Positions 31,413 through 38,310 of a stretch of 39,749 nucleotides of DNA are shown piece after piece. Origin of the DNA: Eggerthellaceae bacterium. GTDB taxonomy: Bacteria; Actinomycetota; Coriobacteriia; Coriobacteriales; Eggerthellaceae. The position numbers and the translations under genes are program-made. The stretch spans positions 32,025-71,773 of the forward strand of contig JAUNGO010000005.1 in the NCBI GenBank assembly GCA_030524475.1, written 5' to 3'. Numbering within the stretch: position 1 is the stretch's first letter; every line of letters begins with the position of its first letter. The notes beneath the pieces are model-generated. The model was not told the origin of the DNA. It made no database searches and saw only the letters and a list, made by a program, of their open reading frames with translations.

Positions 31413-31941
31413 GTGCGGCCTCCTTCGTCGCGGAATGGGAACGGTTGCTGTGCGCGGGGTTGCCGCTTGTGGGCTTGCTTCGTGCGAAAGCGTCGCGTGT
31501 GGGGCGACCGTGCGCGGCGTTGTCGTCGGGTTCGGGGTTCTCGTGCGCGGAGCCGCTTTGCGTAGGGGCTTCGTGAGTTGGTCTGCCCTGTGCGGAGTCG
31601 TCGTACTCGACATCGCCCTGTGCAGCGCCACCCCGCGCGGCGTTCTCCACGAAGCGGTAAAGCGCAAGCACGCCCTCGCGCTCGTCGAGGAACCCCTCGA
31701 TGTGGCGGGTGCCTTCATCGGTGATGCGGTAGTATTTTCGCAGGCGACCGTTGTGCTCAGCCGATCGCACGGCGATAAGCCCGCCGCCTTCGAGGCGCTT
31801 GAGCAGGGGATAAAGCGTCGACTCGGTAAGCGCCAGGCTTTTCGGCACGTCCTTGATGATCCGGTAGCCGTACGACTCCCCGTCGCACAACGTGGCCAGA
31901 ACACACGCCTCAAGGAACCCTCGCTTCATCTGTGCGTCCAT
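31405..31941 (-). CDS. PadR-family transcriptional regulator
   Basis: A 178-residue repressor. The winged helix is MKRGFLEACVLATLCDGESY with the classic GYRIIKDV, LTESTLYPLLKRLEGGGL and RKYYRITDEG segments, ending in a dimerisation helix. Residues about 105-178 are an added disordered, Ser/Asp/His/Pro-rich tail with no known function. GGGAGG precedes the ATG. It heads an operon with the DUF1700 gene and a small membrane protein, and it very likely represses its own promoter through the inverted repeat at 31960-31980. Confidence 0.88.
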   Translation of the reverse strand: MDAQMKRGFLEACVLATLCDGESYGYRIIKDVPKSLALTESTLYPLLKRLEGGGLIAVRSAEHNGRLRKYYRITDEGTRHIEGFLDEREGVLALYRFVENAARGGAAQGDVEYDDSAQGRPTHEAPTQSGSAHENPEPDDNAAHGRPTRDAFARSKPTSGNPAHSNRSHSATKEAAHD

Positions 31942-31959
31942 AATGCCTCCCTTCGCCTA

Positions 31960-31991
31960 ATACTATATAACACATAGTATATCGTATGCAA
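31960..31991 (-). promoter_or_regulatory. padR promoter and overlapping inverted-repeat operator
   Basis: On the minus strand TTGCAT (31986-31991) and TATAGT (31962-31967) are spaced by 18 bp, a good promoter. ATACTAT and ATAGTAT (31960-31966 and 31974-31980) form a perfect 7-bp inverted repeat covering the -10. This arrangement suits repression by PadR. Confidence 0.65.
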
Positions 31992-32057
31992 GAGTATTTT
32001 TGAGCTTGCTGAGATTATTTTTCCGTGACGGCTTGCTTTCTGCGGCTTCCATCGGCG

Positions 32058-32137
32058 GTTGACTTTCCCCGCGAAAAGTCAACGAGCGCTCCATTGCGTC
32101 AACGAATAGCCTCGCTTTATGCTGAAAGCGTCAACGA
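32058..32137 (+). promoter_or_regulatory. GTCAACGA repeat cluster upstream of the XRE regulator
   Basis: GTTGACTTT (32058-32066) and AAAGTCAAC (32075-32083) form a perfect 9-bp inverted repeat. GTCAACGA recurs directly at 32078, 32098 and 32130; the first two are 20 bp apart. The cluster ends 33 bp before the regulator's ATG and is a probable multi-site operator. Confidence 0.5.
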
Positions 32138-32170
32138 AGGGCGACTTACGAAAAGGGAAGGGGCGTTCGC

Positions 32171-33412
32171 ATGGGCGTGGGCGAGATCAACCTTGGCACG
32201 ACGATTGCGTGCGAGAGGAGGGCGCTCGGCGCGACGCAGGAGCAGGTGGCGGAGCACCTGGGCGTGACGAAGGCGGCGGTGTCGAAGTGGGAGTTGGGGC
32301 AGAGTTTGCCCGACGTGGCGCTGCTGCCGAAGCTGGCGGCGTACTTCGGCGTGACGCTCGACGCGTTGCTCGACTATCGCCCGCAGCTTTCCGAGGAAGA
32401 GGTACAGCGGGCAGGCTACGAACTTTCTGACGCGTTCGCGCAGGACGCCGAGGCGGCGTTCGCGCAGTGTGTCGACTTGACGGCGCGCTATTGGTCGTGC
32501 TGGTCGCTTTTGATGACCGTGGGCGATTTGCTCTTTTCGCAGGCTGCGCTTGGCTGGCAAGGGGCGAGTGCGGAAAGCGCGGAACGTGCGTGCGACGCGG
32601 CGGGTGCTTGCGACGCCGCGCGCGCCGCGCGCGCAACCGAAGCGGTCCCCGCCGCTGTCCCCTCCCTTCCGCAGCGCTGCGCCGCCAAAGCCCAGGAGCT
32701 GTTCGAGCGCGTGTCGGATCATGCCGAGGACGCCGACACGGTGCGCTGCGCGTGTGTGATGCTGGCGACGCTCCTTGCCATGCAGGGCAAGCTTGACGAG
32801 GCGAAACGCTTGCTCGAACCCCTTATGCCGACGCAGCCGCTCGGCGCGGAGGTTCTGCTTGCGAGCATTTACCAACGTCAAGGGGACACGCGCGCGGCGC
32901 GGCGCGTGCAGCAACGGGCGCTGCTTTCGGGGCTGTTGACGTTCACGACCTCGCTTGTAGGCGTGGCAAGCACGGCTTCGGGTGCGGGGGACGTCGCGCG
33001 CATGCACGAGGTGGCACGCGTTGCCGAGGCGTTGCAGCGGTCGCTTGACTTCACGAGTTGGCATCCGAACTTCATGACGCTCGTGCGACGCGAGAACGCG
33101 GCAGCGTATCTGGCGGAGGGCCGCGCCGACGAGGCTTTCGCCGAGCTTGCGCGCTTCATCGATGCCGCGGCGGAGGAGGCGGCAACCTACAAGCGCTATC
33201 CCGGCGGCGTCACGCCGCTTCTGTTCGACGAGATTCCCGACTTGCTGCACACCGACGACAAAGCGTCCGAAGCTCTCGGGGCGGGCGAGCGCGCGGCCGC
33301 CTCCATGAGCAAGGCGTTCGCCGAGGCGCTGCGCAATGACCCCCGTTGGGCGGCATATGTGGAAGACGGGCGCTTCACGGCGGCCGTCGCGCGGCTCGAC
33401 GCGCTGCAGTAA
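32171..33412 (+). CDS. XRE-family regulator with TPR-like C-terminal domain
   Basis: A 413-residue regulator. The N-terminal helix-turn-helix is LGTTIACERRALGATQEQVA, continuing HLGVTKAAVSKWELGQSLPD, typical of Cro/C1-type DNA binding. Residues about 80-410 are helical and repeat-like (LAMQGKLDEAKRLLEPLMP, LLASIYQRQGDTRAARRVQQ), resembling the TPR-containing regulators that bind peptides or partner proteins. An Ala/Arg-rich low-complexity patch lies near 140-165. AAGGG-rich sequence precedes the ATG. It is followed by a membrane protein gene on the same strand. The ligand and target genes are unknown. Confidence 0.82.
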   Translation: MGVGEINLGTTIACERRALGATQEQVAEHLGVTKAAVSKWELGQSLPDVALLPKLAAYFGVTLDALLDYRPQLSEEEVQRAGYELSDAFAQDAEAAFAQCVDLTARYWSCWSLLMTVGDLLFSQAALGWQGASAESAERACDAAGACDAARAARATEAVPAAVPSLPQRCAAKAQELFERVSDHAEDADTVRCACVMLATLLAMQGKLDEAKRLLEPLMPTQPLGAEVLLASIYQRQGDTRAARRVQQRALLSGLLTFTTSLVGVASTASGAGDVARMHEVARVAEALQRSLDFTSWHPNFMTLVRRENAAAYLAEGRADEAFAELARFIDAAAEEAATYKRYPGGVTPLLFDEIPDLLHTDDKASEALGAGERAAASMSKAFAEALRNDPRWAAYVEDGRFTAAVARLDALQ

Positions 33413-33488
33413 GGGACGCCCTCTTGCCCTTCCGCGCGCGCAGCGCTACCATGTCAGGCGGTTTTCGAATATGAAGGGGGATATCGTC

Positions 33489-33956
33489 GTGTTGCGCATT
33501 CCGACGGAGAAGCTCATGCTGGTGGCGGGAGTCGTGTGGTTTTTGGCGGGCGCCAACATACTGAACCTGGGCGTTCAGGCGTACCTGCATGATTGGGGCT
33601 GGGTTTTGCCGCTGCTCGTCGTGGGGTCGTGCGCGATCTTCGCCGTGTTCCACATTCGTATCTTCACGGGGATGGTCGCCAAGCACACGGCGCGCATCTA
33701 CGGCTACGACGAGCCGCGCAAAAACGTCTTCGCCTTCTTCGACGCGAAGGGCTACGTCATGATGGCCATCATGATGGGCGGCGGCATCGGCTTGCGCATG
33801 TCGGGGCTTGTGCCCGACTGGTTCATTGCCTTTTTCTACACGGGCATCGGCCTTGCGCTCGCGATGGCGGGCGTCGATTTCCTCGTGCGCTATTTCCGCA
33901 GCACCCACGAATGGAGCTGCCCCTTCCTGCCGAGCACCTGGCGCAAAGGGGCATAG
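33489..33956 (+). CDS. Hypothetical four-helix membrane protein
   Basis: A 155-residue integral membrane protein with about four helices (near 10-25, 33-52, 80-100, 106-125) and a conserved-looking charged loop (KHTARIYGYDEPRKNVFAF). The GTG at 33489 follows AAGGGGG by 8 nt; the ATG at 33471 has no ribosome site. I do not recognise a named function. It lies 76 bp downstream of the XRE regulator and may be co-transcribed with it. Confidence 0.7.
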   Translation: MLRIPTEKLMLVAGVVWFLAGANILNLGVQAYLHDWGWVLPLLVVGSCAIFAVFHIRIFTGMVAKHTARIYGYDEPRKNVFAFFDAKGYVMMAIMMGGGIGLRMSGLVPDWFIAFFYTGIGLALAMAGVDFLVRYFRSTHEWSCPFLPSTWRKGA

Positions 33957-34041
33957 CCGCTGCCGTCGAGGGCCGATCAACAGTTTGGGATCGCATTTCC
34001 GATCGAGCTAATACTCGCGAATCGCATAACGCGAATCGAAA

Positions 34042-34107
34042 CGCCTACAACGACCCATTTGAAGCCACTTGGCGCAAGTCGTGGCTGCGAATCGGGGGTT
34101 GTAGGCG
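34042..34107. repeat. 66-nt hairpin repeat unit, copy 1
   Basis: A 26-nt left arm starting CGCCTACAAC (34042-34067), a 14-nt spacer and a 26-nt right arm ending GTTGTAGGCG (34082-34107). The outer 10 bp pair perfectly, and an inner AGCCA/TGGCT stem plus CTT/AAG in the loop give a branched hairpin. Confidence 0.75.
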
Positions 34108-34124
34108 TTTCTAGGCACCAAATC

Positions 34125-34150
34125 CGCCTACAACGCCTCATTTGAAGCCA
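34125..34150. repeat. Solitary left arm of the 66-nt hairpin unit
   Basis: This 26-nt stretch matches the left arms at 34042-34067 and 34166-34191 with few differences (CGCCTACAACG, then TTTGAAGCCA) but has no matching right arm directly after it. Confidence 0.7.
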
Positions 34151-34165
34151 TTTTCCAAGAAAATC

Positions 34166-34231
34166 CGCCTACAACGGCCGTTTCGAAGCCACGACTTTCC
34201 CGGGATGGCTGCGAATCGGGCGTTGTAGGTG
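34166..34231. repeat. 66-nt hairpin repeat unit, copy 2
   Basis: The same plan as copy 1: left arm 34166-34191, 14-nt spacer, right arm 34206-34231 (CGTTGTAGG near the end). Arm sequences match copy 1 closely while the two spacers differ, as expected for a conserved folded element. Confidence 0.75.
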
Positions 34232-34575
34232 AAGGCGAAGACAAAGGCAAAGGCGGAGAAAGCGAAGACGGTGAAGGCAAGGGCGAAGACGGCAACAGGG
34301 AGCGCGACCCGCCCCTTCTCTCCCAAAAGATTAAGCCTTAGGTGAGCTGCTTGGCAGTCTGGTAAGATTTGCGGGCGTGGCAAGGCGGCGCAAGGGTCGC
34401 GAAAGGGTCATGTGGGGATCGTGCAAGAGCCACATAAGAACAGAATTTGAACCGCTCGAAAACCGTGCAAGAACCGCTCACAAAACGTGCAAGAACCGTG
34501 TCGAAACCGCGCTTGCTTTCGGTAAGAAAGCGATTGGAAACGTGCGAGATGCCCGCATTCTCTCGATGCGAAATC

Positions 34576-34584
34576 TGATATATT
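34576..34584 (+). promoter_or_regulatory. Extended -10 promoter upstream of the leader ORF and nuclease gene
   Basis: TG-A-TATATT is an extended -10 element, 19 nt before the small leader ORF at 34603. No clear -35 is visible, which extended -10 promoters do not require. Confidence 0.5.
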
Positions 34585-34602
34585 CCTGTCAAAGGAGAAT
34601 TT

Positions 34603-34644
34603 ATGAAGAAAGAAACCGCAGTTCAGGATGCTGTTTCGGCATGA
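34603..34644 (+). CDS. Possible 13-residue leader peptide
   Basis: A 13-codon reading frame (MKKETAVQDAVSA) has an excellent ribosome site, AAAGGAG, 5-6 nt upstream. The following nuclease gene, starting 12 bp later at 34657, has none. It may couple translation to the downstream gene or be a frame-shifted remnant of its N-terminus. Confidence 0.35.
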   Translation: MKKETAVQDAVSA

Positions 34645-34656
34645 TAGCGTTTGCGC

Positions 34657-35592
34657 ATGAAGCTTTTTCTCTATGGCATATCAGCGGCCCAATGGTGGGC
34701 GCGCGCTGCAACGCGCGGTGCGGAATCGGAAGCCTTCGGAAACGAGGCGTTCTCCGACTGCGCTCCAACGGTTCGTGGCGTTCGCTATGTAAGAAATGTC
34801 GCCCCGTTCCTCACTGAGCCGTACCACTTTCTCGTTCCGACGCGCTCCTGCGAACGGAGCGTCCGGGACGCTCAAGTTCATGTGTCTTCGTATGACTTTC
34901 CGCAAGGCTCTTTCATTCGCGTGGCAAGCGGACTTTATGTTTCATCTCCGGAGCTTTGCTTTGTTCAGATGTCTGCCGAGAAGTCCTTTTTTGCTGCGGT
35001 AAAGCACGGATACGCCCTATGCGGGCGTTTCTTGGAGAGGTCGAAAGACGAAACGGGGCTTGGGCAACGTGCGCCAATTTCCTCCGTCGCCGACTTGTCG
35101 AGGTATGTGCAGATGTGCGGCGGAGCAAGGGGAATATCAAGCGCACGTTCTGCTGTTAAGCACGTGCGCGACGGATCGGCGTCGCCGCGCGAAACGGATC
35201 TGGCCATGAGGCTTTTGCTGCCGAGCTGCCATGGCGGGTTCGGACTTCCGGATGCTGTTCTCAACTATCGCATCGATTTGAGTGTGAGGGCTCGCGCGTT
35301 CTCTCGGGGCAATTATTATGTGGCGGATTTGTGCTGGCCGCACGCCAAACTCGCAATCGAGTATGACTCCGACTTACACCTGACCTCGGATCAGTTGTCG
35401 CATGACGCAGTAAAGCGTGCTGCGCTCGAAGCGGAAGGCTACAAGGTGATCACGGTAACGCGCAAGCAGCTGAACGATCCGCTTGAAATGTTGAAAGTTG
35501 CCAAGCAGGCGGCGCATAGATTGGGAAGGCGCATAAGGCCTCAATCAGGGCGTTTCGAGAAGGAGCAAAGGGCGCTGTTCCGTCTTGCGTGA
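34657..35592 (+). CDS. DUF559-type protein with C-terminal PD-(D/E)xK-like endonuclease domain
   Basis: A 311-residue protein. The C-terminal part, YVADLCWPHAKLAIEYDSDL followed by KRAALEAEGYKVITVTRKQL, has the spacing of Vsr/DUF559 nucleases, with Glu and Asp in IEYDSD as candidate metal ligands. The N-terminal part (FPQGSFIRVASGLYVSSPEL) resembles AbiEi-like regulators/antitoxins, so the protein may serve in defence or DNA repair. The ATG at 34657 is weakly served for ribosome binding; TTG 34651 is the alternative. Codon use is less G/C-biased than in core genes, suggesting transfer. No methylase is adjacent. Confidence 0.7.
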   Translation: MKLFLYGISAAQWWARAATRGAESEAFGNEAFSDCAPTVRGVRYVRNVAPFLTEPYHFLVPTRSCERSVRDAQVHVSSYDFPQGSFIRVASGLYVSSPELCFVQMSAEKSFFAAVKHGYALCGRFLERSKDETGLGQRAPISSVADLSRYVQMCGGARGISSARSAVKHVRDGSASPRETDLAMRLLLPSCHGGFGLPDAVLNYRIDLSVRARAFSRGNYYVADLCWPHAKLAIEYDSDLHLTSDQLSHDAVKRAALEAEGYKVITVTRKQLNDPLEMLKVAKQAAHRLGRRIRPQSGRFEKEQRALFRLA

Positions 35593-35616
35593 GAAGACGT
35601 TTTGCTTAGGCATTCG

Positions 35617-35662
35617 GTAACAAATGGGCGCTCTTTCGGTCGCTCTTGGTCGCCTTTGTTAC
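35617..35662. terminator. Inverted repeat between convergent genes
   Basis: GTAACAAA (35617-35624) and TTTGTTAC (35655-35662) pair perfectly around a 30-nt loop with internal GGTCGC repeats. It lies between the convergent nuclease and XRE genes, so a bidirectional terminator is possible, but there is no U-tract. Confidence 0.35.
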
Positions 35663-35690
35663 GCTGTCCGCGAGGCTCGTTCGTCCGAAT

Positions 35691-35699
35691 GGGGGGGGG
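35691..35699. repeat. Homopolymer of nine G
   Basis: Nine consecutive G residues lie 12 bp beyond the stop codon of the minus-strand XRE gene. Confidence 0.9.
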
Positions 35700-35711
35700 C
35701 TCTCTTGCGGC

Positions 35712-35993
35712 TTAATCTGCAGTTTGGACTGCGGGTTTGCTGATGGGTCCGCCACCGGCGCGGTACTTTGCGCGCAAAGCGTCCTCGTCCTCCACGAACA
35801 GCAGGTACGTCTCAATTTCAAGGGCGTCAGCTATTCGTTGTATGTTGGCAAGCGAGATGCTGCGCCGCTGCCGCTCGACGGCACTAATGTAGGTGCGATG
35901 AAGCCCGCACTTTTCCGCAAAGGCTTCCTGCGAAAGGCCGATGGCCTCGCGATACTTCTTCACGTTTTTCGAGAAAACAAAGAGAATGTCCAT
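35712..35993 (-). CDS. XRE-family transcriptional regulator
   Basis: A 93-residue single-domain regulator. The helix-turn-helix is GLSQEAFAEKCGLHRTYISA followed by VERQRRSISLANIQRIADAL, a classic Cro/C1/SinR pattern. The tail is short and basic. AGGTGAGAC precedes the ATG at 35993. It is divergent from the aspartate-ligase cassette at 36242, and the perfect 12-bp inverted repeat between them is a likely binding site, so this protein probably controls that cassette and itself. Confidence 0.85.
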   Translation of the reverse strand: MDILFVFSKNVKKYREAIGLSQEAFAEKCGLHRTYISAVERQRRSISLANIQRIADALEIETYLLFVEDEDALRAKYRAGGGPISKPAVQTAD

Positions 35994-36088
35994 GTCTCAC
36001 CTGTTCTCCCGCGTCTAAGCGGGGTTGCCAGCTTTGATGGGATGATTCCTTTGTTCACTCAAAACGTCTACAGACAATAGATTTCCAG

Positions 36089-36142
36089 ACAATAAGTCAC
36101 ATCTTGTGCTATAGTTCCGCGTGTTTATACGTGACTTATTGT
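36089..36142. promoter_or_regulatory. Operator pair flanking the D-Asp cassette promoter
   Basis: ACAATAAGTCAC (36089-36100) and its exact complement (36131-36142) flank a plus-strand -10 TATAGT (36110-36115). CAGACAATA also occurs twice directly (36071 and 36086). Two 12-bp half-sites 42 bp apart would allow looping or cooperative repression by the divergent XRE protein. Confidence 0.6.
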
Positions 36143-36241
36143 GTTCAATTTAACAACGCCGCGAAATGCAAAAGAAGTGTGTCCGCTGCTGGCGGCAGAG
36201 GAAACGCACAGTGCGACGAGGCGGGGAAGGCGTGTCGAGGA

Positions 36242-37528
36242 ATGGCGAGGCAACAGGTGGGGCAGGCGGAGCGAAAAGGGCAAGCGGGGTTCGTGCCCGT
36301 GCTTTTAGGGGGCGACGCAAACGCGTACGGGATGGCGCGTTCGTTTTACGAGGAATACGGCGTTCGGTCTCACGTGATCTGCAAAGGCGCTTTCCACATT
36401 TGCCAAAACAGCAAGTTGCTCACCGTCGACGTGACCGAGCCCAACCTCGAAGACGACGCCGTGTTCACGCGCACGCTGCTCGATTACGCCGCGTCGCGCG
36501 GGCGCCACGCCGCCGCGCAGCTTGTGCTTGCGCCCTGCGGCGACAACTATACGCGCATGCTCGTGCGCAACCAAGACGCCCTGCGCGACGCGTATCGGTT
36601 CAGCATCATGTCGCCTTCGCAGTTCAACTTGCTCTCCACCAAGGAGCGCTTCTATCGCACGTGCGAGCGCTTCGGCTTGGCCTTTCCCGCGGAATGCGAG
36701 GTCACGCGCGCGTCAGCAGCCGGCTTCAGGCCGCCGTTCCCCTTTCCCGTGATGGTGAAGCCGTCGAACAGCGTGGCGTATTGGAATTGCGACTACCCGG
36801 GAAAGAAGAAGGCGTTCGTGGCGCGAAGCCAAGACGAGCTCGACCTTATATTGAGCCGCGTGTTCGCATCGGACTACGACGACGCGATGATCGTGCAAGA
36901 TTTCGTGCCCGGCGACGACAGCCGCATGCGCGTCATGAACTGCTACAGCAGCGTCGACGGCAAGGTGCGCATGATGACGCTTGGCGATGTGTTGCTTGAA
37001 GAGCATACGCCCGAGGGCATCGGCAGCTACGGGGCGATCATGACGGGGTTCGACGCCGACATTGCCAGACGCATTCGCGGGTTTCTTGAGGAGATCGGGT
37101 ACGTGGGCTTTTCCAATTTCGACATGAAGTTCGACGAGCGCGACGGGACGTACAAGCTGTTCGAGATCAACCCTCGCCAGGGGCGGTCGAGCTATTTCGC
37201 CACGGCGTCGGGGATGAACCTTGCGCGCTACCTTGTGCGCGACGTGGTTTACGGCGAAAACGCGCCCTGCGAGGTGGCGCTTTCCGGCAAAGGCATGGGA
37301 CGCGAGGTTTTGTGGACGATGGTGCCGCTGTCGGTGATCGAGGAATACGTGCATGACGCCGATGTGTTGGAGCGTGCGCGCAGGCTTGTGAAAGCTGGGC
37401 GCGTGAGCAGGTCGTACTGGACGTCTGACGACCGCTCGGTTTTGCGGTGGATCAGCTATCAGATGAACCAAAGGAACTATCGTCGGCAGTATGCCGAGTG
37501 CTTTGGTCGGCGTCATGTCGATGACTGA
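36242..37528 (+). CDS. ATP-grasp ligase, D-aspartate ligase-like
   Basis: A 428-residue carboxylate-amine ligase of the ATP-grasp fold. The N-terminus VPVLLGGDANAYGMARSFYE resembles Enterococcus D-aspartate ligase (Aslfm), which activates D-Asp for attachment to Lys or Orn of the peptidoglycan stem. The ATP-grasp core shows FPFPVMVKPSNSVAYWN, the linker MIVQDFVPGDDSRMRV and the metal-binding KLFEINPRQGRSSYF. The start at 36242 is chosen by position before the conserved region; GTG 36257 is also possible. It overlaps the racemase gene by 8 nt, and the racemase would supply D-Asp. Which residue it modifies cannot be seen here. Confidence 0.75.
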   Translation: MARQQVGQAERKGQAGFVPVLLGGDANAYGMARSFYEEYGVRSHVICKGAFHICQNSKLLTVDVTEPNLEDDAVFTRTLLDYAASRGRHAAAQLVLAPCGDNYTRMLVRNQDALRDAYRFSIMSPSQFNLLSTKERFYRTCERFGLAFPAECEVTRASAAGFRPPFPFPVMVKPSNSVAYWNCDYPGKKKAFVARSQDELDLILSRVFASDYDDAMIVQDFVPGDDSRMRVMNCYSSVDGKVRMMTLGDVLLEEHTPEGIGSYGAIMTGFDADIARRIRGFLEEIGYVGFSNFDMKFDERDGTYKLFEINPRQGRSSYFATASGMNLARYLVRDVVYGENAPCEVALSGKGMGREVLWTMVPLSVIEEYVHDADVLERARRLVKAGRVSRSYWTSDDRSVLRWISYQMNQRNYRRQYAECFGRRHVDD

Positions 37529-38306
37529 GTTGAAGAAGCTCGGCGTTATCGGAGGCGTAGGGCCGCTCGCCACGGCGCGTCTTTTTCGGCGCGTAGTGGA
37601 GTTGACGGACGCGCATTGCGACCAAGAACACCTTGACGTCACGGTGCTCAATCGCCCTCAAATTCCCGACAGAAGCGCGTACTTGCTTGGGCAGCCGGGC
37701 GCGCGCTCGTTCGTTGAGCCTATGCAGCAAGCGGCGCGCGAGCTTGAGGCGGCGGGCTGCGAGGTGGTGGCAACGCCCTGCAACACGGCGCACGCGCGCG
37801 AGGCTGCTATTGCGTCGGCGCTGACTCGCGCTCGATTCGTGTCGATGGTCGGCGAAGTTGTGCGCCTGCTTGCGTATGTCAGCGCGCGTCGCGTGGGTGT
37901 GTTGGCCACCGACGGGACGGTGCACGCGGGAGTGTACGGCTACGCGCTGGCGTCGTGCGGCATCGAGGTAGCGTATCCCGACGCAAAGGGGCAGCGTGAG
38001 GTCGTTCGCGTTATCTACGAAGAGGCGAAGGCGCGCTCGAGCGTGCAAGCGGGTTGTCTCGATGAATTGTTTCGTGCGTTTGCCCAGGCGGGCTGCGACG
38101 CGGTGGTTCTCGGATGCACGGAGCTGTCGCTTGTCGATGCGCCCTTGTCGTACAGGGGCATGGTGACGGTCGACGCGCTCGACGTGTTGGCTGCGGCGTG
38201 CGTGCGCGCAAGTGGTGCGCAGGTGCGCAAGGGGGAGGTCGAGCGATCTTTCGACGGACGCTTGGCGCAAGCGCTTTTGCAGCTTCAGGACGAAGGGGGA
38301 GAGTAG
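37521..38306 (+). CDS. Aspartate/glutamate racemase family enzyme (probable aspartate racemase)
   Basis: A 261-residue PLP-independent racemase. Two catalytic cysteines are in place: Cys87 in ATPCNTAH and Cys199 in VVLGCTELSL. The N-terminal KLGVIGGVGPLATARLF is the signature of the aspartate racemase branch rather than MurI. The start at 37521 lies within the 3' end of the ligase gene (ATGACTGA overlap); 37515 is an alternative. It would convert L-Asp to D-Asp for the ligase. The asparagine synthase gene starts 4 bp after its stop codon. Confidence 0.85.
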   Translation: MTELKKLGVIGGVGPLATARLFRRVVELTDAHCDQEHLDVTVLNRPQIPDRSAYLLGQPGARSFVEPMQQAARELEAAGCEVVATPCNTAHAREAAIASALTRARFVSMVGEVVRLLAYVSARRVGVLATDGTVHAGVYGYALASCGIEVAYPDAKGQREVVRVIYEEAKARSSVQAGCLDELFRAFAQAGCDAVVLGCTELSLVDAPLSYRGMVTVDALDVLAAACVRASGAQVRKGEVERSFDGRLAQALLQLQDEGGE

Positions 38307-38310
38307 CGGT

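Larger units (their letters stand above)
33957..34602. other. Repeat-rich intergenic gap
   Basis: This 646-bp gap contains no supported gene. From left to right it holds two 66-nt hairpin units and a solitary arm (34042-34231), a purine-rich GAAGGC/GAAGAC tract (34230-34300), three short CGTGCAAGA words (34429-34500) and a promoter at 34576-34584. Base composition is visibly lower in G/C than in neighbouring genes. Confidence 0.6.

Noticed and set aside
34042..34231. Possible CRISPR array
   Set aside because: Only three left arms at irregular spacing, with inverted partner arms; no regular spacers and no cas genes.
34229..34345. A 38-codon GTG-initiated frame encoding a Lys/Ala-rich histone-tail-like peptide
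   Set aside because: It derives from the purine-rich GAAGGC tract, has no ribosome site, and starts inside the right arm of a hairpin repeat.
34138..34383. A minus-strand 81-codon frame with a strongly hydrophobic Phe/Ala stretch
   Set aside because: The hydrophobic stretch is the complement of the purine-rich tract, and the frame runs through the hairpin repeats; no ribosome site is present.
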